From Baylisascaris procyonis (Eukaryota; Nematoda; Chromadorea; Rhabditida; Ascarididae), in assembly GCA_037389465.1 (NCBI GenBank), contig JAZARR010000154.1, positions 930,001 to 994,000 of the forward strand: DNA of 64,000 nt, in the 5' to 3' direction. How positions within the stretch are numbered: position 1 is the stretch's first letter; the number at the start of each line of letters is the position of its first letter. The translations under genes and the position numbers were made by a program. The notes below the pieces were generated by a model. The model did not search any database. It was not told where the DNA came from and saw only the letters and a list, made by a program, of their open reading frames with translations. Below, one piece after another: positions 40,301 to 49,469 of this stretch.

Positions 40301-43300
40301 ACGAAGACTGGAGGATGCTCGAGGAATTCCATTCAGCGCTTAGCCATTTGAGGAACGGTAGCTGTGAAGCTATGGTTTCCTTCTGATGCACGTTGTCTCT
40401 CTGTGCCTTGTCTTATCTAAATGTTTACGTTTGTGCAATGAAGACAACCTGCCAGTTAGAAAGAATGCTTTAAAAGTTTGAGATTTGAGAATATAGTGAG
40501 ATATAAGGTTGATTGAATGCACTCGAAGGTGTTGATATTTTGCAGCCGATTGCAAGCCCGCCATCAAAAGCTGCAAAGGCAAAGAAGACGCATGAAGTGG
40601 CTGAACACGTTAAAGGTTCCTCTTTGATATCCGTACTCTTTTCACAGAATTCATTTCCTTTCACACATACAACGACTCTAAACAATTGCAAATTATGCAT
40701 ACAGTAATCAGGAAGTGCGGTGAGTTGTTTGTATGCTCGAATGCTTTGATGAGAAGAATTGAAAGATATTTCAGAAAAAAATAAAATAATGAGATCTCAA
40801 TTCTAATTTCGAACTCTATGATTGTCATATAATAGTGAAGCTTCCTCAGCATTTAACAACGCCTCCACAAGTAGAATTTATTAAATTTTAAATAATGTCA
40901 CTTTTCCGCTTCGTTATTATCATACTGCTCAATCGCGATTCGTTGTAAATAGTCTTGTCCACAGCAGCACGAACACCTCAACATGCCAACTTCCTCCTCA
41001 ATAAATACCATAACGACAAATAACAAGGGAATTTATGCCAGTTAGGGTTATGTGCTAGTAGAGATGGCAGAAGTGAATATGTTAGCTAAACCGTTAACTG
41101 TGTTAGCTGAACGTAATCTAAATGCGTAAACTAAATATATAAGCTGAATCAATATAGAGCACCTTCACTTGCAATATAAAGTAATTTTTGGTGCGTCGGA
41201 GCATAAAAGTTAACAGACAGGTCAAAATAATCGATCTATCCTATAATTGGGACGTTTCGTTTAGACAGTAGTGGTACCGTAACACCAGTCGGAAACCTCG
41301 ATGAATCAGGAGTAACAGCTCGGAAGGACGAGGAAAACAATGCAACGGAAACAACATCAGACCCATCGATGCAAGAATCGACAAGTGCTACTAGTGGTGA
41401 GCCATCTCCTCCATGCTTGCAATCATTCTTTCATATGCTTGTTCGTACACTTAGTTCACCTTCGTTGCCCACTTCAATCCACCTTGGCAGTTTCACACTC
41501 ACGAGGAATATTAGGAACTGGAGGCTTCTTTCCTCTTAATTCATTAACTGCGGAAAAGATTAAAAAATTCTAATCAGACTCAAAAATTTGCTTGCATATT
41601 CTGATAGTTTGCATGGAACTTCATGGATGTTGGGCTCGCATTTTATCGATATTTTGGTTGAAACAAGTGGAAATAAGCTGACATACCAAACAGTTTTTTC
41701 CATCAAACGGGCTGTCACGAAATGCTTGTTGTAATCACCAACAATGTGCCAGCCAGCTTCATGGATGCAGCAAGCCATTTATATTTCAACTCATTCGACC
41801 GCCTTTGAAAATTGCTGTTTGTGTTCCAATTGGCTAAAAACGCAAGGCGACAGGTGCAAAACGGACGTAAATTTTAGGGGCATTTTAATGCTTCCTATTG
41901 GTTGAATTGCTTGAAAAATCGATCACTTGACATGAAAGGCATATACAATGTCAGCATCCAGCGCGGATTTCAGCTAACATTTCGTGGAGTTCCAACTCTA
42001 ATGTTTCCGGAGTTGAAAGCAGCTGACAGGCAAATGGCAGACGAGAAGCCGGGTGCACAGACATGAGCAGACATGACAAACAAGATCGAATATGATGTCT
42101 TCATAGGGCGTTTCGCAAATTTTGTTTTGCAGTCGGGCTTTACAATCGATCTCCCATAGAATAACAGGAGTATTTAGATAGCTCCAAATATGTTGCATCA
42201 CTGACGATCATTTATCACTTGCTGACAGCTTGCAACACCTGCTGCTCTGATGAAAGAGAATACAAAAGTTTGCATTGTGCCAGCTCCTCTGATGCGATTT
42301 TAGATTTGTTTGCAAACTTCCGTGAAGGATCAAGCTAAGGTCATTGCGTATTGCAAATCCTCATGTGCCTGTCCATTTATTCGATCGTTCCATCTTTTGA
42401 ATTCCAATTTTTTTCGACGAACTGCAATTTCTTTGCAGCACCACAAATTCTCTGCAGGTCTAATCAACGCGGTGATTACATTTTAGCCGAACTCGGCGAC
42501 GTAGAGCTTCAGAAAACATTCAAATGCACAGCAAGGACATTTTGGTTAAGGGTACGAATATTTGCATTGCAAATATTTGCATGCAAATATGCATACGAGT
42601 GCAATTAATCGTCCACACCGGTTGTTTTTTTGGTACCTTTTTAATTTCAGTGCTCGAATTGGTGTGGGTTATCTGAATTGTGAAAGGCAACTATAGCATC
42701 TTGGCTTTCATTTTCGCAAAAGCAACGCTCATATAAGCCTATTCTTAAGGCTGTTTTAAATTGGTCGAATAGTTCCAGAGGATTTCCTTGATGGAATGAA
42801 ATTAATTAACCTATCAGTATTTCAGTGTTTTACGTGTCTTAGTGGGTGAGTGATCACCGCGTCCGATTTCTTGCTTTTGATGAAAACAATTGGGATTATA
42901 ATGAAAGTTGAAAATCTTTGACAATTTCGTTTACGCCTCCGAATATATTTTATTCATCATGAGCGAAGCATTGAGAAAATGCAATGAGTGTGTAATATTA
43001 TATCAATGAAAATCACATTCGCACATTTTCGAGGATTTTTTATTTCTCTAAAAAGCTTTCAGCATCATCGTTTGATTCAAATATTGGATAATTCCCCATG
43101 GAGATGTTTAATGCAAAGATTTGATGCACCGTATAGCTCTTGAAGGTTTTGCTCATGATGACCCCTCACAAAGGAAATATTTCCTATAGAAGATGTGAAA
43201 TATAGTTTAGAATGCAAAATTTCGAAAACTTCAATACGCATATCTAAATTTCATGTATATGTACAACTCCTACGAATATACAATATATGTAAGTGTGCGC

Positions 43301-46300
43301 TCATGTGAAAAATGATATGTGATTGCAGAGATATTAATTTAATATGTTGTATTGCAAAGATACGACATCTTCTGCACACGTATTTATTTATTTATCTATT
43401 AATTTATTTATGTTCATATTTATATTAACATATTCATGTGCGATTTATAAAAAGCATCGAGTGCAAGAATCAAAATATTTTGCGTATTCATCTTTCATCT
43501 TTTGTAGGCAGTACATCCTTATCTTATCAAATATGATCTCATTCGTACATACATCGCCACCCACCTAATCTAGTAAACTTTTGTGATCCACTTCGCACAA
43601 ATTCTCGAATAGCCATTCCCGACCACAGTTTGTGACTATTCAAATAGAACTTAAATCACGTCGGATGGAACGAAAGTTTATTGCAACAGCATAGGTCTTC
43701 TTCAAAATTTTAAATTCTTAGCTCTCTGTCCTCTGCTCCTCTGTCAACTGAGTGTGAATGTTTCCCTAAAAACTTGACCTTTAGCAGTTTCTTCTCTCAT
43801 AATTTCTACTGACCCTCTCGGAGGTGAGTACTTGTGGGAGAGGACTGTCCATTTGAATTTTTCGAAGTTTGGATGAAAGCATCATCGGATCATTTATTCC
43901 CTAATGCATCAAAAAGTTTATCTATCCGTGTATCTTGCAACTCAGTTACAGATGAAAGTGATGCTCTATCCGAACGAGTTTCTGAAGCTGATTCGAATAT
44001 CACGCAGGTAGATTCAACTGACGAAACCCCTGAACAGCACAGTACAGATCGCGATGTCCAGTTCGGTGAGTGCTCATCAAATATTTCCTGCAAGTTGCTA
44101 TTTTATTTCAGCGACATTCATATTGCCCTCCCTTCATTCAAATCGATTTCAACGTACGTTCCATCTTGAGATTTAAATCACTCTAAGCTTCGTCAGTGTT
44201 ACTGCTATGCTCAATAAAATGGTATTGCTATATGACTCTCGAAACGTCTTTCTTAAACATTGAGTGATTTACTTCGTGAGAGTCTCTGAAATATCCATCA
44301 CATGATTAGTGTATGATGCTATACACTCGTCACTGTTTGTCATATAGAGAACAACAGCTACGCAGCTCATTCTCGAAGCATATTCGTCTGATTCTCCTAT
44401 GAGATGTTTCAAATTGTTGACATCGAAACAAATTTTTTGCTCTTTACCTTTTCTTTTATTAAAGCTCTAATGGACCGATATATTTATGTGCGCTGTCGAA
44501 AGAACTACCATAAATATTCGTCGTTTCGAGCTAATATATAAATTTCTTAGAGTCCCTCATTTGGCAAATTAGAAGAAAAACACGCAACAAATTCAAAAAG
44601 TGAATTTTGTTGAACTACCTTTCTCAAAAATTTCCTCAAAATTTAAACAGATTCGTTTCCTTTCAAATGCGTTGATAAGGAAGTTTTCTGAATGAAATTA
44701 TTTAAATCCACCGTTAATTGACATGAGATTATTTAAGAACTATGAGTGCAGAATAAAATATAAAAATAAACAAGAAAAGTCAACGCCAAGCAGTCACTTC
44801 CCTCACTCGATTTTCTTGCCAAAAACAGGATACAATAAGAGTTATTGGCAATTAAAGGCATCCTAAAGTTTTGAAGCCGAACTTCCCTTTGTGAATTTCT
44901 GTTAGCGATGACTTTTTTTGAGAAGCGGATTTTTGTGCGCATATGTGAAAGACCGCATCATGCTAACTCCACTGACATGTTTTCCACGTATTTGAGCAAC
45001 TAATTTTAATTTGACTATTTGTATGCATTAGCGATATATAAATGAGATTCAAATAAAGAAGATTCAAATCGTTGATGTTCTGTTCAACTTTAATGATATT
45101 CTTCAAGTAAATATGTCATACATTCCCAGTGAAATACTCTTAGCTTTAACTGAAGATATGGATTTCCGAGAATCGTTGCAAAACTTAGGTTTTCAGCTCC
45201 ATTTGCGTACCACCTTGCAATCATCTGTTGTGATGGCCTAAAATTATACAGTTCCTCTCAGTGGCTACCTACAAAAATCAAACAGCAATAATTTTTAGAC
45301 CAGCAAAAGACAGAAGTCGATACCATCGCTGATGTTCGAGACGAACCTGATGAAATGAGCGGTGAAGCTCCAGCTAATGAGCATGAGCTTGAGGCAACTA
45401 CTGATGCACTTGCTGAACGTTTGTCATTTCTGTTATAAACAATGAGCTATCAGCTAGCAACACCGAGAGTTGTGGAAAGAATCTAATGTTGAAAAGAAAC
45501 TTCTTAAGAATGAGAACTGGCTGCGATGACAATCTGCGGTACTTTGATGAATTCGTTAGAAATCTAGAAATTTTCTCAGGAAGCTCAATTCTTTATAGAT
45601 AGAAACCTTTTTCATGCACGTTTTTCAACAGATACCTATCGTCAGACACTTTTCAATCTCTTGTTATTATCGTCAAGCTAATCTACGTTTTGAAGAACCG
45701 AATGCATTCGTTAAACCTGAAGTGTTGTTATGGAATATGGTGCACTAGCTTTCAGCTTGAAGCGGCTTGAGTAGGCAACCATAACCAGCCAATTCGTACC
45801 CTTTCCTTGTATACAATAACTGTAGAGTCTTCTGATGTTTTAGATGCAATCCTCATTATTTGTAATGATTTCCATTGAACTTTTTTTGCCCACATATCTC
45901 CGCAAGTTATTTCAGCATCATCAGTGCACACCTCAAAGTACTTGGTTGATCGATTCAATTATTCATCACAATTTTTGATATGTTCAGATGCTTTTTCTGA
46001 GACGTTTTTCACCACTGTTGCTCTGCAGTGATTATCGAAAGAATTGATCAATTCTTTTATTTTCCTTATAGAAAACATCGGTGATGAGCCTCAAGAAATC
46101 ATGGAAGGAAGTATCGTAGAAGGAGAAGCGAATAGTGAAAGAGAAAAGGAAGCAGAAGGTAAATGAAGCGATGAAACAAACAAAGACGATGAGAAGCATA
46201 GAGTATTTTCTTTCGCTAAAAGACGACTTTATTGTTAATGAATATGGATATGGGAGTATTTTCTCAATTAATATAAAAGGTAGAATTTCGACATTCCCCA

Positions 46301-47061
46301 ATGAATTAATTTATGTGAATGTTTGCTTCACGAATTCAGAACTGCTTTTGCAGTCGGGAAATATTTTATCCTCAAATAGGTCAAATTTTCTTATTTCGCC
46401 ATTCTTTGATCATTTTCATTGTTGTTGATGCCATTTTAGTCAATGATGAAGTTTTAAAAATATTTAATTATGAATTATTTCGACACGAAGTTGATAGTGT
46501 GGGCAAACTAGGCCTATTCAATGGAAATGTCGTCCATAAAGTATTATATTCCGTGTGCAGTGATGATTTTAAAGAACACAATGATTTAAGGAAACCTATA
46601 ACTGTTATTCGCCGCAATATAGCTAGATATGCTCAAAAAGTGGAATAATTACGATGCTATTTCAATAGTAACGTTTGAGATAATGAATGGCCAGAAAAAA
46701 AATGCTCTAATATTAAAAGTCTGCGGTATTTAGAAGCAGTAATACACCTCGTTCACTTTGTGACACCTCTAAAAAGACCTGTGTTCAAGCTTTCCAAATA
46801 ATATCTCGCTAGCAAACACTAATTGCAGGTAATATTTATGCAGAAACAGCGTAGAATACCGAGATTTTTAACGATGAAAGTTGCATAGTAAAAATATATA
46901 AATATGTTGCCATAAATGCATTCTTTTCGAGTTGTATCGATTTATTTGCAGCAACCGAATCAGAAGCGATAGGAGAAGATGCCAACCTAGAGGGAATCAC
47001 CAGTCAGTCAACAACTCAAGCCACAAATAAGAGCAAGAAGCAGTCAAAGAAACACAACTAA
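25588..47061 (+). CDS. Gene B: secreted protein with twelve EF-hands at a 35-residue period and a charged tail, 18 exons
   Basis: Exons: 25588-25672, 26254-26322, 27042-27235, 27909-28010, 28585-28794, 29825-30034, 30576-30785, 31772-31888, 32298-32390, 34017-34177, 34480-34579, 38777-38935, 40546-40615, 41265-41396, 43952-44065, 45299-45418, 46072-46158, 46952-47061 (TAA). All are GT-AG and phases agree, giving about 780 residues. Signal peptide 1-18; Pro-rich linker to about 80; six 70-residue modules at 81-500; hydrophilic tail 501-780. EF-hand loops begin at residue 83 and every 35 after it, to 468. Eleven keep ligands at 1, 3, 5 and 12; loop 4 is degenerate. The mature protein has no cysteine and no membrane segment. 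Expected role: high-capacity calcium binding in the secretory pathway or outside the cell. The tail alternates acidic Ser/Thr-rich and Lys-rich stretches and ends SKKHN. I do not recognise a named orthologue. The exon 3 acceptor could be 27051 instead (three residues fewer), and an exon could be missing in the 2.6 kb intron before 43952. Confidence 0.88.
26254..26322 (+). CDS. Gene B exon 2: Pro/Gln-rich linker
   Basis: Phase 1 in and out (2+66+1 bases), acceptor TTTCGCAG, donor C|GTAAGT. It encodes a disordered linker (PSNLPPPRSQPSRQTLPTKV). Confidence 0.8.
27042..27235 (+). CDS. Gene B exon 3: linker and EF-hand 1
   Basis: Phase 1 in, phase 0 out (GAA|GTAAGC). It ends the Pro/Ala linker, then carries the first half of module 1 with loop DLDGDGALSLAE, canonical. 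The acceptor is ambiguous between TATTGCAG|AG (27042) and CCTTCAG|TT (27051); both keep frame. Confidence 0.83.
27420..27690 (-). other. Intronic coding-like island, open on both strands
   Basis: In gene B intron 3 the minus strand is open and reads like protein (acidic EADDKEDESTFGSGANL, basic KRKKPKV upstream). The plus strand is also open (Ser-rich, SSSLSSASKENLP). No family was recognised and the neighbouring exons join in frame without it. It could be a fragment of an inserted gene or repeat. Confidence 0.3.
27909..28010 (+). CDS. Gene B exon 4: EF-hand 2
   Basis: 34 codons, acceptor AATTCAG, donor CAG|GTACTT, phase 0 both ends. Loop DKNRDGYLTSLE is canonical. Together with the last 36 codons of exon 3 it makes exactly one 70-residue module. 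Confidence 0.93.
28317..28368. repeat. (AT)n microsatellite, 26 units
   Basis: Uninterrupted AT dinucleotides in gene B intron 4. Confidence 0.97.
28585..28794 (+). CDS. Gene B exon 5: module 2, EF-hand 3 and degenerate EF-hand 4
   Basis: Exactly 210 bases, phase 0, acceptor TTTTTGCAG, donor AAG|GTAAAC. Loop 3 is DTDHNGLLSLKE, canonical. In loop 4 the aligned positions 1 and 12 are Ile and Met and position 6 is Glu (IPNTDEEMDPVM), so calcium binding there is probably lost. It is followed by an Arg-rich helix. Confidence 0.94.
29825..30034 (+). CDS. Gene B exon 6: module 3, EF-hands 5 and 6
   Basis: Exactly 210 bases, phase 0, acceptor CCTCAG, donor AAA|GTAATT. Loops DKNEDGHIDLKE and DDNNDGELNAPE are both canonical and lie 35 residues apart. 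Confidence 0.95.
30576..30785 (+). CDS. Gene B exon 7: module 4, EF-hands 7 and 8
   Basis: Exactly 210 bases, phase 0. Loops DRDGSGTLTMDE and DENEDGQLDAVE are both canonical. The acceptor is CTTAAG, unusual and like that of gene A exon 3; the donor is CAG|GTGCTG. Confidence 0.94.
31772..31888 (+). CDS. Gene B exon 8: module 5 first part, EF-hand 9
   Basis: 39 codons, acceptor TGTTTAG, donor CAG|GTGGGA. Loop DTDGDGLVSNSE is canonical. The exon ends two residues into loop 10 (..VADQ|), so an intron interrupts that loop. Confidence 0.93.
32298..32390 (+). CDS. Gene B exon 9: module 5 second part, EF-hand 10
   Basis: 31 codons, acceptor TTTGCAG, completing loop DQDKSGRLDKVE. The donor CGG|GTTCGT is weak. 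It was chosen because exons 8 and 9 then sum to exactly 210 bases and the frame joins exon 10; without it the ORF stops five codons later, which would give a truncated isoform. Confidence 0.88.
33505..33849 (-). other. GC-richer intronic island with 114-residue antisense ORF
   Basis: In gene B intron 9, a purine-rich (plus strand), GC-richer patch is open on the minus strand, reading Ser/Pro-rich with a hydrophobic beginning. A plus-strand frame over the second half is Lys/Glu-rich. No domain was recognised, and it is not needed to join exons 9 and 10. It is either an old insertion or a chance ORF. Confidence 0.25.
34017..34177 (+). CDS. Gene B exon 10: module 6, EF-hands 11 and 12
   Basis: 53 codons plus two bases, acceptor TATCAG, donor AG|GTAGTG. 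Loop 11 is DTNRDKTVTLDE, with Lys replacing the position-6 Gly. Loop 12 is DADDSGDLSPGE, canonical. Confidence 0.93.
34480..34579 (+). CDS. Gene B exon 11: end of module 6, start of tail
   Basis: One base completes the split Arg codon, then 33 codons. The first 16 close the exiting helix of module 6; then begins the tail (AAQGENEAGHTE). Acceptor TTTGCAG, donor GAA|GTAAGG. Confidence 0.9.
34777..34902. repeat. Tandem duplication, 2 x 63 bp
   Basis: Two adjacent 63-bp copies beginning AGGAGATGGGGCATACAAAA, differing at about three positions. It lies in gene B intron 11. The high identity implies a recent duplication. Confidence 0.95.
37108..37158 (+). repeat. G-rich run with quadruplex potential
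   Basis: Several G-runs of three to six within 50 bases, in gene B intron 11 on the transcribed-sense strand. Confidence 0.6.
38777..38935 (+). CDS. Gene B exon 12: acidic then Lys/Ala-rich tail
   Basis: 53 codons, phase 0, acceptor ACTTCAG. It is charged and low-complexity (DSDDGNDERKLKEEVKAKQA), turning to Pro/Lys/Gln-rich. The donor AAA|GTTCGT shares its first six bases with the exon 9 donor. Confidence 0.85.
40546..40615 (+). CDS. Gene B exon 13: Lys/Ala/Pro-rich tail
   Basis: Phase 0 in, phase 1 out (23 codons plus one base). Acceptor TTTTGCAG, donor G|GTTCCT. It encodes PIASPPSKAAKAKKTHEVAE and three further residues. Confidence 0.8.
41265..41396 (+). CDS. Gene B exon 14: Ser/Thr/Glu-rich tail
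   Basis: Phase 1 at both ends, acceptor GTTTAG, donor G|GTGAGC. Low-complexity Thr/Ser/Asn/Glu (ENNATETTSDPSMQESTSAT), including a possible N-glycosylation sequon (N-A-T). Confidence 0.83.
43952..44065 (+). CDS. Gene B exon 15: acidic Ser/Asp-rich tail
   Basis: Phase 1 at both ends, acceptor GTTACAG, donor G|GTGAGT. It reads ESDALSERVSEADSNITQVD then STDETPEQHS, with a sequon N-I-T. The frame is open upstream to 43834, so an earlier acceptor is possible. Confidence 0.8.
45299..45418 (+). CDS. Gene B exon 16: acidic tail
   Basis: Phase 1 at both ends, acceptor ATTTTTAG, donor C|GTTTGT. Acidic and Ala-rich (DEPDEMSGEAPANEHELEAT). Confidence 0.82.
46072..46158 (+). CDS. Gene B exon 17: acidic tail
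   Basis: Phase 1 at both ends, acceptor CCTTATAG, donor G|GTAAAT. Glu-rich (EGSIVEGEANSEREKEAE). Confidence 0.82.
46440..46648 (+). CDS. Possible alternative last exon of gene B
   Basis: An acceptor GCCATTTTAG precedes a frame that continues exon 17 in the right phase (G+TC gives Val), followed by 68 residues to TAA. Unlike the tail it is globular in composition (NDEVLKIFNYELFRHEVDSV ...). No AATAAA follows within the next hundred or so bases, which counts against it. It could be chance. Confidence 0.25.
46952..47061 (+). CDS. Gene B exon 18: terminal exon
   Basis: Phase 1 in, acceptor ATTTGCAG, ending in TAA. Acidic then Thr/Gln/Lys-rich (ITSQSTTQATNKSKKQSKKH, then Asn). The terminal KKHN resembles a dilysine signal by sequence only; there is no membrane anchor to give it meaning. 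Confidence 0.88.
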
Positions 47062-47125
47062 AGTGATCTTTTTAAATTCGGATCTTAATAATTGTCTGTA
47101 TGAGTAATGTATTCCTGATCAAGAA

Positions 47126-47135
47126 AATAAATAAA
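47126..47135 (+). terminator. Polyadenylation signals of gene B
   Basis: Two overlapping AATAAA hexamers about 65-75 bases after the gene B stop codon. Confidence 0.8.
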
Positions 47136-49469
47136 TAATTTGCTTTCTACATAATGGATTGCGAATATCTGCTCTTTGGGCTCGCATTCGCCGAATAATT
47201 CGTGGATCTTGTTTCCGCTATGTTCTAATCTCCGACTATATTCTCATTAATAGAACGGAAGAAAATTTCGCATTATAGAATAGATGCAGCACAATGTTCC
47301 TTTTTTTCTGCGCAGTTAAATGCATTTCACTTATGCTTTTTATTTCTTATATATGCTTTAGGCGTTGCAGATGGGCTCCTGCAAAATGAAAATAAAAGTG
47401 TCGAAGCACTAGAAGAGAAAAAATCGTGGATATCAATATGACACATTAGCACAATGCACATTGGATGCCACTATGTTATTGACGGAAAAAAGTCGTAGAA
47501 ACAAAATGCGCTCGAAAAATTCAAATTGCAGCAATTATTGGCAGCTGTAATGTGCTCAATTTCGGATTAGAACTGCATTGTTAGGCTGCTAGTAATCCTG
47601 CACACCTAATTAATTTCTTGAAAGTAATGGAAAAAATTCACCGAAGTCGACTTCCATATCTTCAAAGCCGAGAAAAAAATGTGTTTCATGAAGAAGTGAC
47701 CAAAAAGCTTTTGAAGAGATGCTAGCGGGAGCAGCCGAAGGGAGGACAGAGGGAAAAGTATATTGGGCAGGGGGCGGGGAAGGGCAAAGGTAAAATAAGA
47801 AGGGGAGGAAGGAGGGAAATGGGCATTTATTGCAGCGGGAAAAGTGTCGGGTGTTTAATCGATGAGTGACCTATAAGGAAATTTTTTAGAGCAGAAAAGT
47901 TCCCCATAAGAAGAACGAATAATTGCAACATCGATTATTTTAAATCGCATCATCCAACGATAGTTCCCTATGCAATGACCGATGATGCTCGATGAATGCA
48001 TTATTTCTCGGTAGAATGTCAAGTCCATTGCAATTTCACAATTGGTTATAAAGAATGGCTTATAATTTTTATGAGAGGAGCACTTCTATTGCCTCAGCGA
48101 TTGATGAAAATGTGCATTGTGAGAACGATTGCTTTCCAACCAATATTTTCACATATAAGTTTGAGAATTTCTAATTTTTTGCAAACAAGGATGGCGAAAT
48201 ATGCGCACATTTAATATTGAAATATGACAAACGATTATAAATGTGACAACATCTCGGGAAAATGCACGAACGCTAAATGTTGCTTCCGTTAACAGAAGAC
48301 TATAAGAGTGGTTAAAAACACTGCGGTTGTAAATGCAGAATGATGCCTGCAGATCCGCATGCGATAATATGCTCAACGGGCAACATTAACTTTTGCAACG
48401 ACAATCTTCGTTGATCACTCACTTGCAAAATTCGTTTCTCGTATTCCTTTCATTCGATTATCGAAGATATTTCCAAGAGATGGAAATTGTACATATGAGC
48501 AGTTCAATGATAGAAAAATATGCGAAAAAATTAAATGCTCAACATAGGCTTTCTTTTGGCATTGTTTTTGTTATATACTATCATAAATGGAAGAATAGCG
48601 ATTCGGTATAAGCACAGAGGTTTATAATGATTGCCTCACTGGAAGTTGATATAACTCGTTGCTTTGATATAACCAACTTATTGCACTAAATAATGCAAAA
48701 TCACCTACTTAAGCACGAATTTGTTATTCGTGCGTTGATAATGAAATAGGATATATGAGACAGAACGTGAAAGACTCCAAAATGTCGGACTATTAGCTTA
48801 AAGTTTTGTTCTCCAAATTCAATACATCCATGATTTGAGAAAATAGCCTTTTGAGTGCTGTTGCTATCTTTTACGAAAAAAACGAATTTCCCACTTGTGC
48901 ACATCTTTCGCTTCAAATTGGACGTGATGGAAATTCCGGCTCCAATTTCGGAGCCTAGATTATAATTAACTGTTTAGAATTTCTTCAGGTGTTAAAAATT
49001 AGGAGTGTAACCGCCGAACCTCCGATTTCTCTCTTCGAATCCTTCAAGCTAAACTGTTTCTTGGCAGTTTAAGTTCCATTTCCTGCTATTATAAACCCTC
49101 ATCCGTTACAGCCTTATTGAATGGAGCGCTTTTCAACTGATCTCGCTGATCGCTGGGAAGTCGGAACAGAATTGTGCGAAGTTAATCAGTTATAATGCCA
49201 CAATCAAGTGACTATGCGGAACTCAATTTTTCATCGCTTCTCACAGTTGTTTAATATATACGCGATAATGGAGAATGCGCTTCGAGAGCCTCTTTTTTTT
49301 TTTTAATTTCACTCTAGAAGAAATTGAGAACTGCGATTCAACAATTTAATTTATTACCATGAAAATCGATTTAGTTCTTCCTGATATTCAGCCCAGCAGT
49401 TTATTTCCTGTTCATTTTACAGTAAGCGTTCTGGTCCGAATAAATGTCTGTAGAGGCGTAGGAGATTGA
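47136..49469. other. Flank downstream of gene B
   Basis: No gene seen. A G-rich patch with several G3-G5 runs lies at 47739-47823. Small ORFs at 47996-48214 and 48393-48611 show no features. Confidence 0.5.

Larger units (their letters stand above)
25673..46951 (+). other. Introns of gene B
   Basis: Introns are 25673-26253, 26323-27041, 27236-27908, 28011-28584, 28795-29824, 30035-30575, 30786-31771, 31889-32297, 32391-34016, 34178-34479, 34580-38776, 38936-40545, 40616-41264, 41397-43951, 44066-45298, 45419-46071 and 46159-46951. Contents listed separately: ORF islands at 27420-27690 and 33505-33849, TA repeat at 28317-28368, tandem duplication at 34777-34902, G-rich run at 37108-37158, octamer palindrome near 42560-42594, alternative exon at 46440-46648. 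An ORF at 39530-39742 (+) has no recognised family. I see nothing in the other introns. Confidence 0.6.

Noticed and set aside
42438..42550. Possible extra exon in gene B intron 14 (reading APQILCRSN ... AELGDVELQKTF)
   Set aside because: The acceptor phase fits, but no donor restores phase 1 except one giving an 11-codon exon, and the composition is unlike the tail.
47050..47058. C-terminal KKHN as an ER dilysine retrieval signal
   Set aside because: The signal works on cytosolic tails of membrane proteins; gene B has no membrane segment.
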